Below, piece by piece: positions 34,569 through 43,526 of a stretch of DNA of 64,000 nucleotides. The DNA lies in contig JBBSEX010000001.1 in NCBI GenBank assembly GCA_038239345.1, positions 310,001 through 374,000 of the forward strand, given 5' to 3'. Positions within the stretch are counted from its first letter, which is position 1, and the number at the start of each line of letters is the position of its first letter. Origin of the DNA: JBBSEX01 sp038239345 (GTDB lineage Bacteria; Acidobacteriota; Terriglobia; Bryobacterales; Bryobacteraceae). Under the pieces are notes generated by a model. The model was not told the origin of the DNA and made no database searches. It worked only from the letters and a program-made list of their open reading frames with translations. The position numbers and the translations under genes are program-made.

Positions 34569-36089
34569 ATGCGCTGCTTTTTCGTTCTCCTACTCGGGGC
34601 TTCCGCCCTCTTTGCCGCCGGTCCGCTACGCTTCTCGATATTGCTGGATCCAACCTATGCTCCGAAAGGGGCTTCTGGCCGGATGCTGGTCTTCATGACG
34701 GATTCGCCCACGAAACGCGACAAGCTTGGCACTGGATTTTCCCCTGGCGAAAATTGGGTGGCGGCGATGGAGTTCGACCACATCGCTCCCGGTCAAACCG
34801 TCGAGTTTAATCCCGACGAGAAAGCCTATCCCAAACCGTTTTCACAAGGCAAGGTGGGCGACTACCAATTTATGGCCTTGCTGGATGTAAACCATAGTTA
34901 TTCCGGCAAGGGTCAGGACGAGGGCGATCTGTATAGCGACGTGATCGCGGTGAAGGGTCTGAATCCGGCGAGTGCCGAGCCGCTCACATTGCGTCTTACG
35001 AAAGTGACGCCAAGCCGCGTCAAGCCGGTCGATACGGAAAACGTAAAGCTGGTGGAGTTTGAAAGTCCACTGCTTTCAAAGTTCTGGGGCCGCTCCATAT
35101 TCGTTGAGGCCGGCGTTGTTTTGCCACCAAAATACGACCCGGCCAGCGATCGCCGCTATCCCACGGTTTATCACGTTCACGGTTTCGGCGGGAGTCACTG
35201 GAATGCGTGGCAGGCTGGACCGAAAATCGTGAAGTCGATAGAGGAAGGTAAGTCGGCGGAGATGGTGCACGTGTTCCTGAACGCATCGTTTGCCACCGGC
35301 CACCATGTCTTCGCCGATTCCGTGAATAACGGACCTTGGGGACAGGCCGTAACGCAGGAATTCATCCCCTTTTTGGAACAGAAATATAAATTGATAGCGA
35401 AGACGCACGCCCGCTTCCTGACGGGACATTCGTCTGGTGGATGGAGCACGCTATGGCTGGAGGTAACGTACCCCGACGTGTTCGGCGGAACGTGGTCGAC
35501 CGCGCCCGATCCGGTGGACTTGACGAAGTTTACAGGAATCGATGCCACGCCCGGATCGACCCAGAATGCCTATCGGACGAAGGACGGCAAGCCGATCAAT
35601 CTTGTGCGAATGAATGGGAAAGAGATCGCCACCATGGAAGAGTTCGCCAAACAGGAAGAGGTTACCGGAGAATACGGAGGTCAGATCGCTTCCTTTGAGT
35701 GGGTGTGGAGCCCTCGCGGCCCGGATGGACGGCCGATGAAACTCTTTGATCGAGCCACGGGAGAACAAAATCCTGAAGTGCAAAAAGCTTGGCAGAGGTA
35801 CGATATTCGGCGCATCGTTACCGATAACTGGGCCACTCTGGGGCCGAAACTGCTAGGGAAAGTGCACATCGTCGTGGGATCGGAAGATACGTTTCATTTG
35901 GAAGAGCCGACGATGATTCTTTGCGATTACCTGAAGACCAAGGGCCGCGAGGATGTCTGCGAGATCGTGCCGAAGCGCAATCATATGGATCTGTATCAGC
36001 CTTACACGACTTACCCCGCCGGACTGGCGGCCCGAATCGACCAGGAAATGCGCGCAGCCTTTGAAGCGGGCGAGCATAAGGCGCAATGA
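34569..36089 (+). CDS. Exported esterase-like alpha/beta hydrolase
   Basis: A 506-residue protein with signal peptide CFFVLLLGASALFAAG. An N-terminal beta region (about 20-165) precedes an esterase-D-like catalytic domain. That domain has YPTVYHVHGFGGSHWNAW, the nucleophile RFLTGHSSGGWST, an acidic residue in VVGSEDTFHLEE and the His in PKRNHMDLY. Some relatives act as feruloyl or enterochelin-type esterases, but no specific substrate is supported. TAAGAT (34554-34559) directly precedes the start region. The next gene begins in its last four bases (ATGA). Confidence 0.82.
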   Translation: MRCFFVLLLGASALFAAGPLRFSILLDPTYAPKGASGRMLVFMTDSPTKRDKLGTGFSPGENWVAAMEFDHIAPGQTVEFNPDEKAYPKPFSQGKVGDYQFMALLDVNHSYSGKGQDEGDLYSDVIAVKGLNPASAEPLTLRLTKVTPSRVKPVDTENVKLVEFESPLLSKFWGRSIFVEAGVVLPPKYDPASDRRYPTVYHVHGFGGSHWNAWQAGPKIVKSIEEGKSAEMVHVFLNASFATGHHVFADSVNNGPWGQAVTQEFIPFLEQKYKLIAKTHARFLTGHSSGGWSTLWLEVTYPDVFGGTWSTAPDPVDLTKFTGIDATPGSTQNAYRTKDGKPINLVRMNGKEIATMEEFAKQEEVTGEYGGQIASFEWVWSPRGPDGRPMKLFDRATGEQNPEVQKAWQRYDIRRIVTDNWATLGPKLLGKVHIVVGSEDTFHLEEPTMILCDYLKTKGREDVCEIVPKRNHMDLYQPYTTYPAGLAARIDQEMRAAFEAGEHKAQ

Positions 36090-36886
36090 GGTTCCTGCTC
36101 CCGCTGTTGTGGGCATCGATTTTATCGGCATCGAATTTCGATCATTCCGATTGGGATCGCGTATTGAAAACTTATGTCAGCGATTCGGGCGAGGTAGATT
36201 ACGCGGCAATTAAGGGGAATCGTCAAGATCTGGATGCCTACGTAAACCGGTTAGCGGACGCAAGCCCGGAAAATCAGCCGGACAAATTCCCTGGCGCGAA
36301 AGATCAGTTGGCCTATTGGATGAATGCCTACAACGCCTTTGTGACGCAGGCTGTTGTCGACGCTTACCCGATCATGAGTGTGCGTCGTATCGGTCCCGGC
36401 GAAACGGATTTCTTCGTGAAGAAGCACTGCAAAGCCGGGGGCCGCCTCCTCAGCTTGCAGGACATCGAGACCAACTTTCTGCGGAAAGTTTCAGGGGATC
36501 CGAGAATTCATTTCGCGATTGTTTGCGCGTCGCTCAGTTGCCCGCGCTTGTCGCATGATGCCTTCAGCGGCGGAAACGTGGAATCGCAACTCGATTTCCT
36601 AACGCGGCAATTTTTCTCCGAGCGGCGCAATCTGTCAGTGGATGCCTTAACTCGCGAGGTGACGCTGAGCATGATTCTCACCTGGTATAAAAGTGACTTT
36701 CAAGCCGGGCAATCGAGCCTGGTGGACTATGCGAAACGATATGCTCCGCCGAGGATGGCCGAATTGATCGATGGTATCCGCAATCCAAAAGTGAAATTCC
36801 GCGAGTACGATTGGGCCATCAACGATGCCGGTTCCCGATCGCGGTCGAAATCACCCGTGGAGCGGGAGCTGACTATCTCGCGGTAA
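36086..36886 (+). CDS. DUF547 domain protein, exported
   Basis: A 266-residue protein with a short signal peptide (RFLLPLLWASILSAS). The DUF547 core shows GEVDYAAIKGNRQDLDAYV, QLAYWMNAYNAFV, the LSLQDIETNFLRK segment, HFAIVCASLSCPRL and YKSDFQAGQSSLVDYAKRY. DUF547 proteins resemble papain-fold/transglutaminase-like proteins: the Cys in VCASLSCP and the WMNAYNA region form the likely core, but activity is not established. It is translationally coupled to the esterase gene. The 130 bases after it hold no gene that I can see. Confidence 0.85.
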   Translation: MRFLLPLLWASILSASNFDHSDWDRVLKTYVSDSGEVDYAAIKGNRQDLDAYVNRLADASPENQPDKFPGAKDQLAYWMNAYNAFVTQAVVDAYPIMSVRRIGPGETDFFVKKHCKAGGRLLSLQDIETNFLRKVSGDPRIHFAIVCASLSCPRLSHDAFSGGNVESQLDFLTRQFFSERRNLSVDALTREVTLSMILTWYKSDFQAGQSSLVDYAKRYAPPRMAELIDGIRNPKVKFREYDWAINDAGSRSRSKSPVERELTISR

Positions 36887-37016
36887 ATTTCCCGCCCCAA
36901 GGCTACTGCCAAAACACGCCGCCAGACTGAGCGCCCCCGCAACGAAAGGAGCGGCGCCTGAAACGCCGAAGACGCACTTTCCAGGCGCTATCGCGGCCGG
37001 GGTCCAGCCAGAATTA

Positions 37017-37589
37017 TTACCAATCCAGGACGAAGAAATCCGCGCGTCCGACACCGACAAATGAGAATAACTCGTTCATGGAATTGTAGGACGGATTTCC
37101 TGGGGCGTTGTCGAATTCCTTCGTGAAGTTATTCAGCGGACGCGGCGACAGGCAGCCAATCACCCAGCCGACGTGGGGCGCCTCATGGATTAAGATGCCC
37201 TGTTCCGGCCCCGGCTTGCCACCATGGACTCGAAAACATCGCCCGTCGTGTTTGCCGGGACGCAAATGCTTCACCGCGGAATTGCCCGGCTCAAAGGTGA
37301 TCCAATAGGGATCGGGCTTAGGATGGAGTTGAACGTAAAACCCTTTGCCGTTGTCGGTTTTAAATCGTTCCATCGACGTAAAGCGCTTCACCTCGGTCAT
37401 CGCTCCGACCGAGGAAAGCTCAAGGACTCCATTCTCTAATTGAATGCCTCCGCTGCCGCCTCCCGTCGATAACCTTGCGGCGGTGACTTTCGGACCTTTC
37501 ACCGCGACCAATTCTCCCCAACGCCCGCTTTGAGCGCCATGCTTGAACGCCCGCAGTGGTGCTCTTGTCAGGATGAGTGTGACAGCCAT
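37017..37589 (-). CDS. Uncharacterised protein, possibly DUF5675-like
   Basis: A 190-residue protein with no signal peptide or membrane helix. The region HGGKPGPEQGILIHEAPHVG followed by WVIGCLSPRPLNN recalls DUF5675 (a gILIH element then GC near the end), a family found in phage-related and secretion loci and related in pattern to L,D-transpeptidase-type sites with His and Cys. The assignment is weak. AAAGGAG five bases before the ATG is a strong ribosome-binding site. It stands alone between a DUF547 gene and the PQQ dehydrogenase gene. Confidence 0.5.
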   Translation of the reverse strand: MAVTLILTRAPLRAFKHGAQSGRWGELVAVKGPKVTAARLSTGGGSGGIQLENGVLELSSVGAMTEVKRFTSMERFKTDNGKGFYVQLHPKPDPYWITFEPGNSAVKHLRPGKHDGRCFRVHGGKPGPEQGILIHEAPHVGWVIGCLSPRPLNNFTKEFDNAPGNPSYNSMNELFSFVGVGRADFFVLDW

Positions 37590-37651
37590 TTCAGCTCCTT
37601 TGTAACCTTCAGACTAGTAGGCGACATCGGGCGCGAAATTTCGCAAAGAAT

Positions 37652-39538
37652 CTATCTGCTCTCCGGAAGCGCGAAGGCGACGATGGAATCGCCTTGGGGC
37701 GTGAGATCCGCGTGGCCTCCGGCGGCGATGATTACGAATTGCCTGCCGGAGGCGGTGCGATAGGTCATGGGCGTGGCGCGGGCGCTGGTTGGCAGCTTAC
37801 CTTTCCACAGAAGCTTTCCGCTTTCAACATCGAGCGCGCGCAGATACGGATCGAGTGTACCGGCCATGAAGACCAATCCACCGCCAGTGACGATGGGTCC
37901 GCCGAGGATAATCGATCCGGCCTGCTCGGCCATCGCCGGGTCCGGTATCATCGGCAGTGCTCCAAAGGGAACTTCCCATTTTTTCTCCCCGGTATTCGCG
38001 TCGATCGCGGCCACGGTCCCAAACGGCGGCGCGTTACAGGGAATGCCGTTCGGATTTCTCAGGAAGATCCGCGCCAATCCATAAGGCGTTCCGCGCTGCC
38101 GGGCATATTCGACGCCGCGTTCGGCGCCTTCCTGATCGTCGAATTTGTCGCGGGGGATCAGCCTAATGTATGCCGCTAACCGATTCGTGGGGACAATCAA
38201 CAGACTATGCTGCGGATCGAACGCCACGCCGCCCCACGCCATTCCCCCGACATTACCGGGGAACACGATGGAGCCTTGCACGCTGGGTGGAGTAAAGATT
38301 CCCTCGGCGCGCTTGCTCTTAACGAAATCGGCGCACCACTTGCGATCTTCAGCGGTGGCCCCCCAAACGTTCTCCGCGGTCAGGCTTTGGGGAACCAGAG
38401 GCTTGGGGAGGATGGGAAAGGGCTGCGTCGGCGAAGCTTTCTCGCCGGGCACATCGCTTGCCGGCACCGGCCGTTCCTCCACGCCAAACAGCGGCTCGCC
38501 CGTTTCCCGGTTCAGCAGGAAGAGATTGCCGGTTTTTGAACCGACGGCGATCGCGGGGATCTCCTTGCCGTCCTTGCGCATCGTATATAGCGTCGGCTGC
38601 GAGGCGACATCGTAATCCCAAAGATCGTGATGAACGGTCTGAAAGAACCAGGCCATTTTTCCGCTGTCGGCATGTAAGGCGACCATCGAGTTCGCATAGC
38701 GATTATCGCCAAGACGTTCGCCACCGTAATAATCGGGACTGGGGCTGCCGGTGGGGAGGAAAACGAGATTGCGTTCCGCGTCCACCGAGATAATGGACCA
38801 GGTGTTGGCCGCACCGGTCCGCTGGCCGGGCATCGGATCCCAGGTCCAGCGAAGCTTGCCTGTGTGGACATCGAAGGCTCGCACCTCACCGCTGGCGGCG
38901 TCCACCCAGTTGTTGTCTGAGACGGCGGAGCCAACCACCACCAGGTCACCAATGACAGCGGGGGGCGATGTCTCGGCGTACTCGGACTTCTCATGCGGAG
39001 CATTCCGTAGACCGAGACGTAGATTTACCTGCCCGCCGACACCGAAGCCGTCCGAGGCTTTTCCTGTTGCGGCATCGATAGCAACAAGATGTGCGTCGAT
39101 GGTTGCGACGAAGATTCTTCGCTGGCCGGTTTTCGAATCGGCCCACCAGGCGACGCCGCGATTGGCGAAGTCGCCATAGCCGGAATCAATTTCCGCATGC
39201 GGATCGAAAGCCCATTTCTGCTTGCCCGTGTCAGGATCGAGCGCGATCACTCGTCCAAATGCCGTGGAAACATAGAGTACGCCATCGATGAACAGCGGAG
39301 TGGTTTCGAATGCCGATGCCCGGCCATATTTTTTCGGCACGTACATGTCGCCCGCGTGAAAGGTCCAGGCAACCTGAAGCTTGCCGACATTGGCGCGGTT
39401 GATGTCCGCCAGGGGCGAGTATTTTGTGCCGCCCGCATCGTGTCCATAGACGGGCCAATCCGAAGAAGAGCTGGCGGCGTTCTTTTGTTGAGCGGAAAGT
39501 GCGCCGGTGAGAAGGAGAATCGGGATGATCTTCATCAT
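37652..39538 (-). CDS. PQQ-dependent dehydrogenase (glucose/quinate-type), soluble exported form
   Basis: About 628 residues from the ATG that gives the signal peptide KIIPILLLTGALSAQQ; the frame is open 14 codons further. The mature protein is an eight-bladed quinoprotein propeller: WPVYGHDAGGTKYSPL, NVGKLQVAWTFHAGD, ETTPLFIDGVLYVST, ALDPDTGKQKWAFD, GNVGGMAWGGVAFD and the C-terminal MTYRTASGRQFVIIAAGGH. It is closest to the membrane-bound GDH/quinate dehydrogenase group, but lacks the N-terminal five-helix anchor. Periplasmic sugar or alcohol oxidation with PQQ is expected. No PQQ-synthesis genes are in view. Confidence 0.87.
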   Translation of the reverse strand: MMKIIPILLLTGALSAQQKNAASSSSDWPVYGHDAGGTKYSPLADINRANVGKLQVAWTFHAGDMYVPKKYGRASAFETTPLFIDGVLYVSTAFGRVIALDPDTGKQKWAFDPHAEIDSGYGDFANRGVAWWADSKTGQRRIFVATIDAHLVAIDAATGKASDGFGVGGQVNLRLGLRNAPHEKSEYAETSPPAVIGDLVVVGSAVSDNNWVDAASGEVRAFDVHTGKLRWTWDPMPGQRTGAANTWSIISVDAERNLVFLPTGSPSPDYYGGERLGDNRYANSMVALHADSGKMAWFFQTVHHDLWDYDVASQPTLYTMRKDGKEIPAIAVGSKTGNLFLLNRETGEPLFGVEERPVPASDVPGEKASPTQPFPILPKPLVPQSLTAENVWGATAEDRKWCADFVKSKRAEGIFTPPSVQGSIVFPGNVGGMAWGGVAFDPQHSLLIVPTNRLAAYIRLIPRDKFDDQEGAERGVEYARQRGTPYGLARIFLRNPNGIPCNAPPFGTVAAIDANTGEKKWEVPFGALPMIPDPAMAEQAGSIILGGPIVTGGGLVFMAGTLDPYLRALDVESGKLLWKGKLPTSARATPMTYRTASGRQFVIIAAGGHADLTPQGDSIVAFALPESR

Positions 39539-39643
39539 AAGCAGGCTCGATAATACAACCGCTAGCCGAAGGATTGCCACAGTCGCGGTACGACAGGCAC
39601 GAACCCAGGGACGGGAGGATCGCGGCAGGGGCTGAAATTCCAG

Positions 39644-39670
39644 CTAAGGTGAAGGCCGCGAAAACCTTAG
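39644..39670. repeat. Inverted repeat in a divergent intergenic region (operator or terminator-like)
   Basis: CTAAGGT (39644-39650) and ACCTTAG (39664-39670) are perfect seven-base arms with a 13-base centre, followed on the plus strand by GACTTTTT. It sits between the divergent PQQ dehydrogenase and membrane-protein genes, where no transcript should end, so a dimeric regulator site (arms two helical turns apart) or a leader attenuator is as likely as a terminator. Confidence 0.45.
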
Positions 39671-39723
39671 GACTTTTTCCTTACGAGTCCTGGAACTTAA
39701 GTTAGAATGAAATCGTTCGTCTC

Positions 39724-40083
39724 ATGTCCCCTTCCTGGCTTCGAATTGCCTATGTCGCCGTATTTTTACTCGCTATCGTCGCCGGCTTCACGCTATGGAG
39801 CGAGGTGGGCGGACAAGGCCACTTAGATCTAATGCCCTGGTATTGGAAACTAGGTGTGACGATCGGTTTAGCCTGGGCCACGGTGCGCGCGACCGTCTCC
39901 GCCGTGGAGCGGGAAAACGCCTGGAATATTCGCACGGTAGCCTGGACACTCGGCGCTCTAACGCTGCTGGGAATGATGGCGGCTCTGACGTATTACTATC
40001 ACATCCACGAAGGCACGGACGAGACTGCGCCGGACGATTCGTCGGTAACGGCGGCCTTGTTTGAACCAGGAAAATTATTATGA
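39724..40083 (+). CDS. Small inner-membrane protein of unknown function
   Basis: A 119-residue protein with three predicted transmembrane helices (about 6-25, 38-56 and 70-90) and an acidic cytoplasmic or periplasmic tail (EGTDETAPDDSS). There is no family I recognise. TAGAAT (39703-39708) is a possible -10. Its stop overlaps the start of the JAB-like gene (ATGA), so the two products probably work together in the membrane. Confidence 0.6.
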   Translation: MSPSWLRIAYVAVFLLAIVAGFTLWSEVGGQGHLDLMPWYWKLGVTIGLAWATVRATVSAVERENAWNIRTVAWTLGALTLLGMMAALTYYYHIHEGTDETAPDDSSVTAALFEPGKLL

Positions 40084-41333
40084 ATGCCACCACATTGTCT
40101 AAGGAACGATTCGGCACCTGGACCACCCCCAGAAACACTCTATCCATCGAATACTCCTTGCCGGCTATCGAACAGATTGGCGAGTTGGCGATAGAAGGCC
40201 GTGAAAAGCTGGCGCGAACCGGCGCGGAAATCGGCGGTGTCCTCTACGGCACCCGCGAGGAAAAGCGGATTCGTATATTAGCGATGCGTCCGCTGGTTTG
40301 CGAATACGCCAACGGGCCGACGTTTACGCTCTCGGACCGGGATCGATTGAAATTGCAAGATTTATTGCAGGTTATGGATCGTGAACCGGAGTTGGCGAAG
40401 CTGGTTCCACTCGGATTTTTTGTTTCGCATGCGGCCGGGGATCTGGCCCTCACGCCCAACGATTTGTTCTTGTATGACGAGTACTTTCCGGAATGGTGGC
40501 AACTGGCATTGGTAGTTCGGCCCGATAAAAGCGGCGCGGTAGATGCGGGATTTTTTGTACGCGAGAAGGATGGAACGGTCCGCACGACCAAGAGCTATCG
40601 CGAATTTCGGATCGAGCCACAGACGGTTCCCGTCAAGCCGGAACGGGAAGCAGTGGATGCCTCGAGGATATTCCGCAGGGCGCCGGCGGAGTCGGTGACG
40701 GCACTGCGGCATGGTCCCGCTATTTCAGGGTTTCCGGCCGAGAGACGGCCTCGGCGTTCGCGTCAATGGGTATGGCTGCTGCTGTGGGCCGCTGCTGTTG
40801 TCGGCGGAATTGCGGCGTTCCGATCCTATGCGCTGCCCGCTGCATCGGCGGGACTGGCGGCGCCCATCGAGTCGCTCAATCTGCGGCTATCGGAGAAGGG
40901 CGGTCAGATGCATTTGGATTGGGACCGCACCACGCATGCATTGACATCTTCGCCGCGGGCGACGGTGCAGATCACCGATGGCAGTGAAAACAAGACACTG
41001 AACCTGGACCAGAATCAGCTTGCGCATGGGTCTTTGAATTATTCGCGCAGAACGTCCGACGTATCGATGCAGATGACCGTGTATCCGGTTAACCAAACGC
41101 CGGTAACGGAGTTGACCCGATTTTTAGGACCGGCTCCATCGCCCGTGGTGAAAGACGTGGACGAGATGGCTAATATCCGCAATGAACGTGACGGGGCCAT
41201 GGAGGAAATTGAGCGTCTACATCGCAAGATGGCGCGCCAGGCCGAGCGCGTGGAGAGTTTGGAGAAGACCGTCCAGATTCTGCAAAATCGCGTGGAAGTC
41301 GATCGAGCGCGATACGGCACGCCCAAGCCATAG
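40080..41333 (+). CDS. Membrane-anchored protein with a degenerate JAB/MPN domain
   Basis: A 417-residue protein. Residues 20-190 look like a JAB/MPN fold: Glu50 in TGAEIGGVLYGT, then LGFFVSHAAGDLALTPNDL. In a JAMM metalloprotease this second element would be HxH-x7-S-x2-D; here it is Val115-x-His117-x7-Thr125-x2-Asp128. One zinc-ligand His is therefore missing and the Ser is Thr. One transmembrane helix (about 223-245, WVWLLLWAAAVVGGIAAF) is followed by a beta-rich domain (about 260-345) and a C-terminal coiled coil (about 365-410). The topology puts the JAB domain in the cytoplasm. Isopeptidase activity is doubtful; a scaffold role is inferred. Confidence 0.6.
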   Translation: MNATTLSKERFGTWTTPRNTLSIEYSLPAIEQIGELAIEGREKLARTGAEIGGVLYGTREEKRIRILAMRPLVCEYANGPTFTLSDRDRLKLQDLLQVMDREPELAKLVPLGFFVSHAAGDLALTPNDLFLYDEYFPEWWQLALVVRPDKSGAVDAGFFVREKDGTVRTTKSYREFRIEPQTVPVKPEREAVDASRIFRRAPAESVTALRHGPAISGFPAERRPRRSRQWVWLLLWAAAVVGGIAAFRSYALPAASAGLAAPIESLNLRLSEKGGQMHLDWDRTTHALTSSPRATVQITDGSENKTLNLDQNQLAHGSLNYSRRTSDVSMQMTVYPVNQTPVTELTRFLGPAPSPVVKDVDEMANIRNERDGAMEEIERLHRKMARQAERVESLEKTVQILQNRVEVDRARYGTPKP

Positions 41334-41419
41334 GCGCTGCCAGGAAATTAAAACACCCACCGGTAATGCGATCTCATCTCACAGCACAGGACAAATACAG
41401 TCCAAATCGAGGAGATTAC

Positions 41420-41893
41420 ATGAATAGATTGAAATTTATTTCTTGCGCGATGTTGCTTGGATTGGCGAGCTTCGCTCTGCAGGCGCAGGACAAAGATATT
41501 GTCGATACGGCAGTGGGCGCGGGCAATTTCACAACGCTGGTGAAGGCTGTGCAGGCCGCCGGCCTGGTGGACACATTGAAGGGCGCCGGACCGTTCACCG
41601 TGTTCGCTCCAACCGATGAAGCTTTCGCGAAGCTGCCTCCCGGCGCGCTTGACAAGCTGCTGGCGAACAAAGAACAGTTGAAGAAGGTACTGCTCTATCA
41701 CGTGCTTTCGGGCAAGGTCATGGCCGCCGATGTGAAGACGATGAAGGCAATGACGGTGGAAGGTGCCGAAGCTCAGATCATGGTCAAGGGTTCCACGGTA
41801 ATGGTGGACAAGGCGAAGGTTATCAAGACCGACATCGTTTGTTCGAATGGCGTGATCCACGTGATCGACACCGTTCTGATGCCCAAGAAGTAG
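41420..41893 (+). CDS. Exported fasciclin (FAS1) domain protein
   Basis: A 157-residue protein: signal peptide KFISCAMLLGLASFALQAQ followed by one complete FAS1 domain. The H1 motif is FTVFAPTDEAFAKLPPGAL and the H2 region ends GVIHVIDTVLMP. FAS1 domains mediate adhesion or surface association. GAGGAG is well placed before the ATG; the frame is open 18 codons further upstream, but that part has no signal peptide. It is followed by a hairpin shared with the convergent glycolytic operon. Confidence 0.92.
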   Translation: MNRLKFISCAMLLGLASFALQAQDKDIVDTAVGAGNFTTLVKAVQAAGLVDTLKGAGPFTVFAPTDEAFAKLPPGALDKLLANKEQLKKVLLYHVLSGKVMAADVKTMKAMTVEGAEAQIMVKGSTVMVDKAKVIKTDIVCSNGVIHVIDTVLMPKK

Positions 41894-41912
41894 ATTATCT
41901 AGTTGTGGTGAA

Positions 41913-41933
41913 AACCGCCTGGCGATGGCGGTT
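41913..41933. terminator. Terminator hairpin between the fasciclin gene and the eno-gpmI operon
   Basis: AACCGCC (41913-41919) and GGCGGTT (41927-41933) are perfect arms around a seven-base loop. On the minus strand the stem is followed by TTTTC, fitting termination of eno-gpmI; on the plus strand the following bases are only moderately T-rich. Confidence 0.5.
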
Positions 41934-41993
41934 GTATTGGCGGTGGGGCGATAGATTTGTTGCATGTATTCGCCCCACAATAGAGTGGCCCGC

Positions 41994-43526
41994 CTATGAT
42001 TTCCGCAAATCCCGCCCCGACATCTCCTTAGGCTGTTCGACGCCCATCATTGCCAGAATTGTCGGAGAGATATCCTGTAACGCCCCGTCTTGCCGCAGCG
42101 GCTTTTGCGCTTCGTCAACCACGATCAGCGGAACAGGATTCAGCGTGTGATATGTGTGCGGCCCCTTGGTAACCGGATCGATCATCGTCTCCGCATTTCC
42201 GTGATCGGCGGTGATAATCCACCGTCCACCACTCTGTTTCAACGCTTTATGAATTTCGCCCAGACACCCATCGACAACCTCAACGGCCTTTATCGTCGGC
42301 ACCATCTTGCCGGAGTGTCCAACCATGTCGGCATTTGCGAAGTTCATCACAATGATGTCGAATTCACCCTTCCCGATAGCCTTCGATATCACTTCGGTAA
42401 TACCGGCGGCGCTCATCTCGGGCTTCAAATCATACGTGGCCACTTTCGGTGAGGCCACCATCTCCCGCTCTTCTCCGCCATAGGGTTTTTCATTTCCACC
42501 ATTGAAAAAATAGGTAACGTGAGCGTACTTCTCGGTCTCGGCGACGCGCAGATTCTTCCATTGCATTTGCGCCATCACGTTGGCCAGGATGTTGTTTGGA
42601 TGCTCCGCCGGCAATACATAGGGAAGGTTCAGACCCTTCTCGTATTGCGTCATCATCGTGAAATGCAAATCGCGTGGGGCTAGCGAACGCGAAGGTTGTT
42701 CCAGCGACGGGTCCGTCAGAGCCAGCGTCATCTCGCGGGCACGATCGGCGCGATAGTTATAAAAGATGCAAGCGTCCTCATCGCGAATCAATCCCACCGG
42801 CTCGTTGTTTTGATTGACGATCGTGATGGGTTCGATGAACTCGTCGGTTATCCCCCGCTCGTAGGACTTTTTGACGGCTTCAATTGGATCCTGAAATTTG
42901 TGCCCGTTGCCCAACACCATCGCGCCGAACGCCAGCTCAATCCGGTCCCAACGCTTGTCCCGATCCATGGCGTAATAGCGGCCCGATACGCTGGCGATCT
43001 TACCGCAGCCAATCTCGCGCATCTGCTGCTGTACTTGTTCCAGGTAGCCCGCGCCGGTTTCGGGCCCGGTGTCGCGTCCATCCATAAAACAATGCACGAA
43101 TACCTGGCTCAGCTGTTCCTGTTTAGCGAGTTTCAACAGCGCGTACAGATGGCTTAGCTGGGCGTGCACACCGCCGTCGCTACAGAGGCCCATCAAATGG
43201 AGCTGGTGACCGCGGGTATGCTTCATCGCCGCCCGTAGAACGGGATCTTTGGCAAAGTCCCCCGTCTGAATCATGAGATCGATTCGAGTCACATCCATGT
43301 GCACCACGCGCCCCGCGCCGATGTTTAAGTGCCCCACTTCGCTATTGCCCATCTGCCCGTCCGGCAGTCCGACGAAACGCCCCGACGTATGCACCAGAGT
43401 GTTGGGATAGAGCCGAATGATCTCGTCGTAATTTGGTTTGCGAGCGGCGGCAATGGCGTTGCCTTCAATGGCCGAAGAAAAGCCCCAACCATCGAGGATG
43501 GTGAGTATCAGCGGCTTGCCTGTCAT
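41994..43526 (-). CDS. gpmI: 2,3-bisphosphoglycerate-independent phosphoglycerate mutase
   Basis: 510-residue alkaline-phosphatase-superfamily enzyme interconverting 3- and 2-phosphoglycerate using two Mn ions. Asp12 is in ILDGWGFS and the phospho-acceptor Ser62 in GQMGNSEVGHLNIGAGR; DGRDTGPETG and the RYYAMDRDKRWDR substrate loop follow. The metal-site segments FANADMVGHSG and ITADHGNAETM are near the C-terminus. Its start overlaps the enolase stop by four bases (ATGA), so consecutive glycolytic steps are co-translated. Confidence 0.97.
   Translation of the reverse strand: MTGKPLILTILDGWGFSSAIEGNAIAAARKPNYDEIIRLYPNTLVHTSGRFVGLPDGQMGNSEVGHLNIGAGRVVHMDVTRIDLMIQTGDFAKDPVLRAAMKHTRGHQLHLMGLCSDGGVHAQLSHLYALLKLAKQEQLSQVFVHCFMDGRDTGPETGAGYLEQVQQQMREIGCGKIASVSGRYYAMDRDKRWDRIELAFGAMVLGNGHKFQDPIEAVKKSYERGITDEFIEPITIVNQNNEPVGLIRDEDACIFYNYRADRAREMTLALTDPSLEQPSRSLAPRDLHFTMMTQYEKGLNLPYVLPAEHPNNILANVMAQMQWKNLRVAETEKYAHVTYFFNGGNEKPYGGEEREMVASPKVATYDLKPEMSAAGITEVISKAIGKGEFDIIVMNFANADMVGHSGKMVPTIKAVEVVDGCLGEIHKALKQSGGRWIITADHGNAETMIDPVTKGPHTYHTLNPVPLIVVDEAQKPLRQDGALQDISPTILAMMGVEQPKEMSGRDLRKS

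Noticed and set aside
41348..41980. 210-codon minus-strand open frame with many His and Arg residues
   Set aside because: It covers the fasciclin gene and the following hairpin; the fasciclin frame has a signal peptide, family motifs and a good ribosome-binding site.
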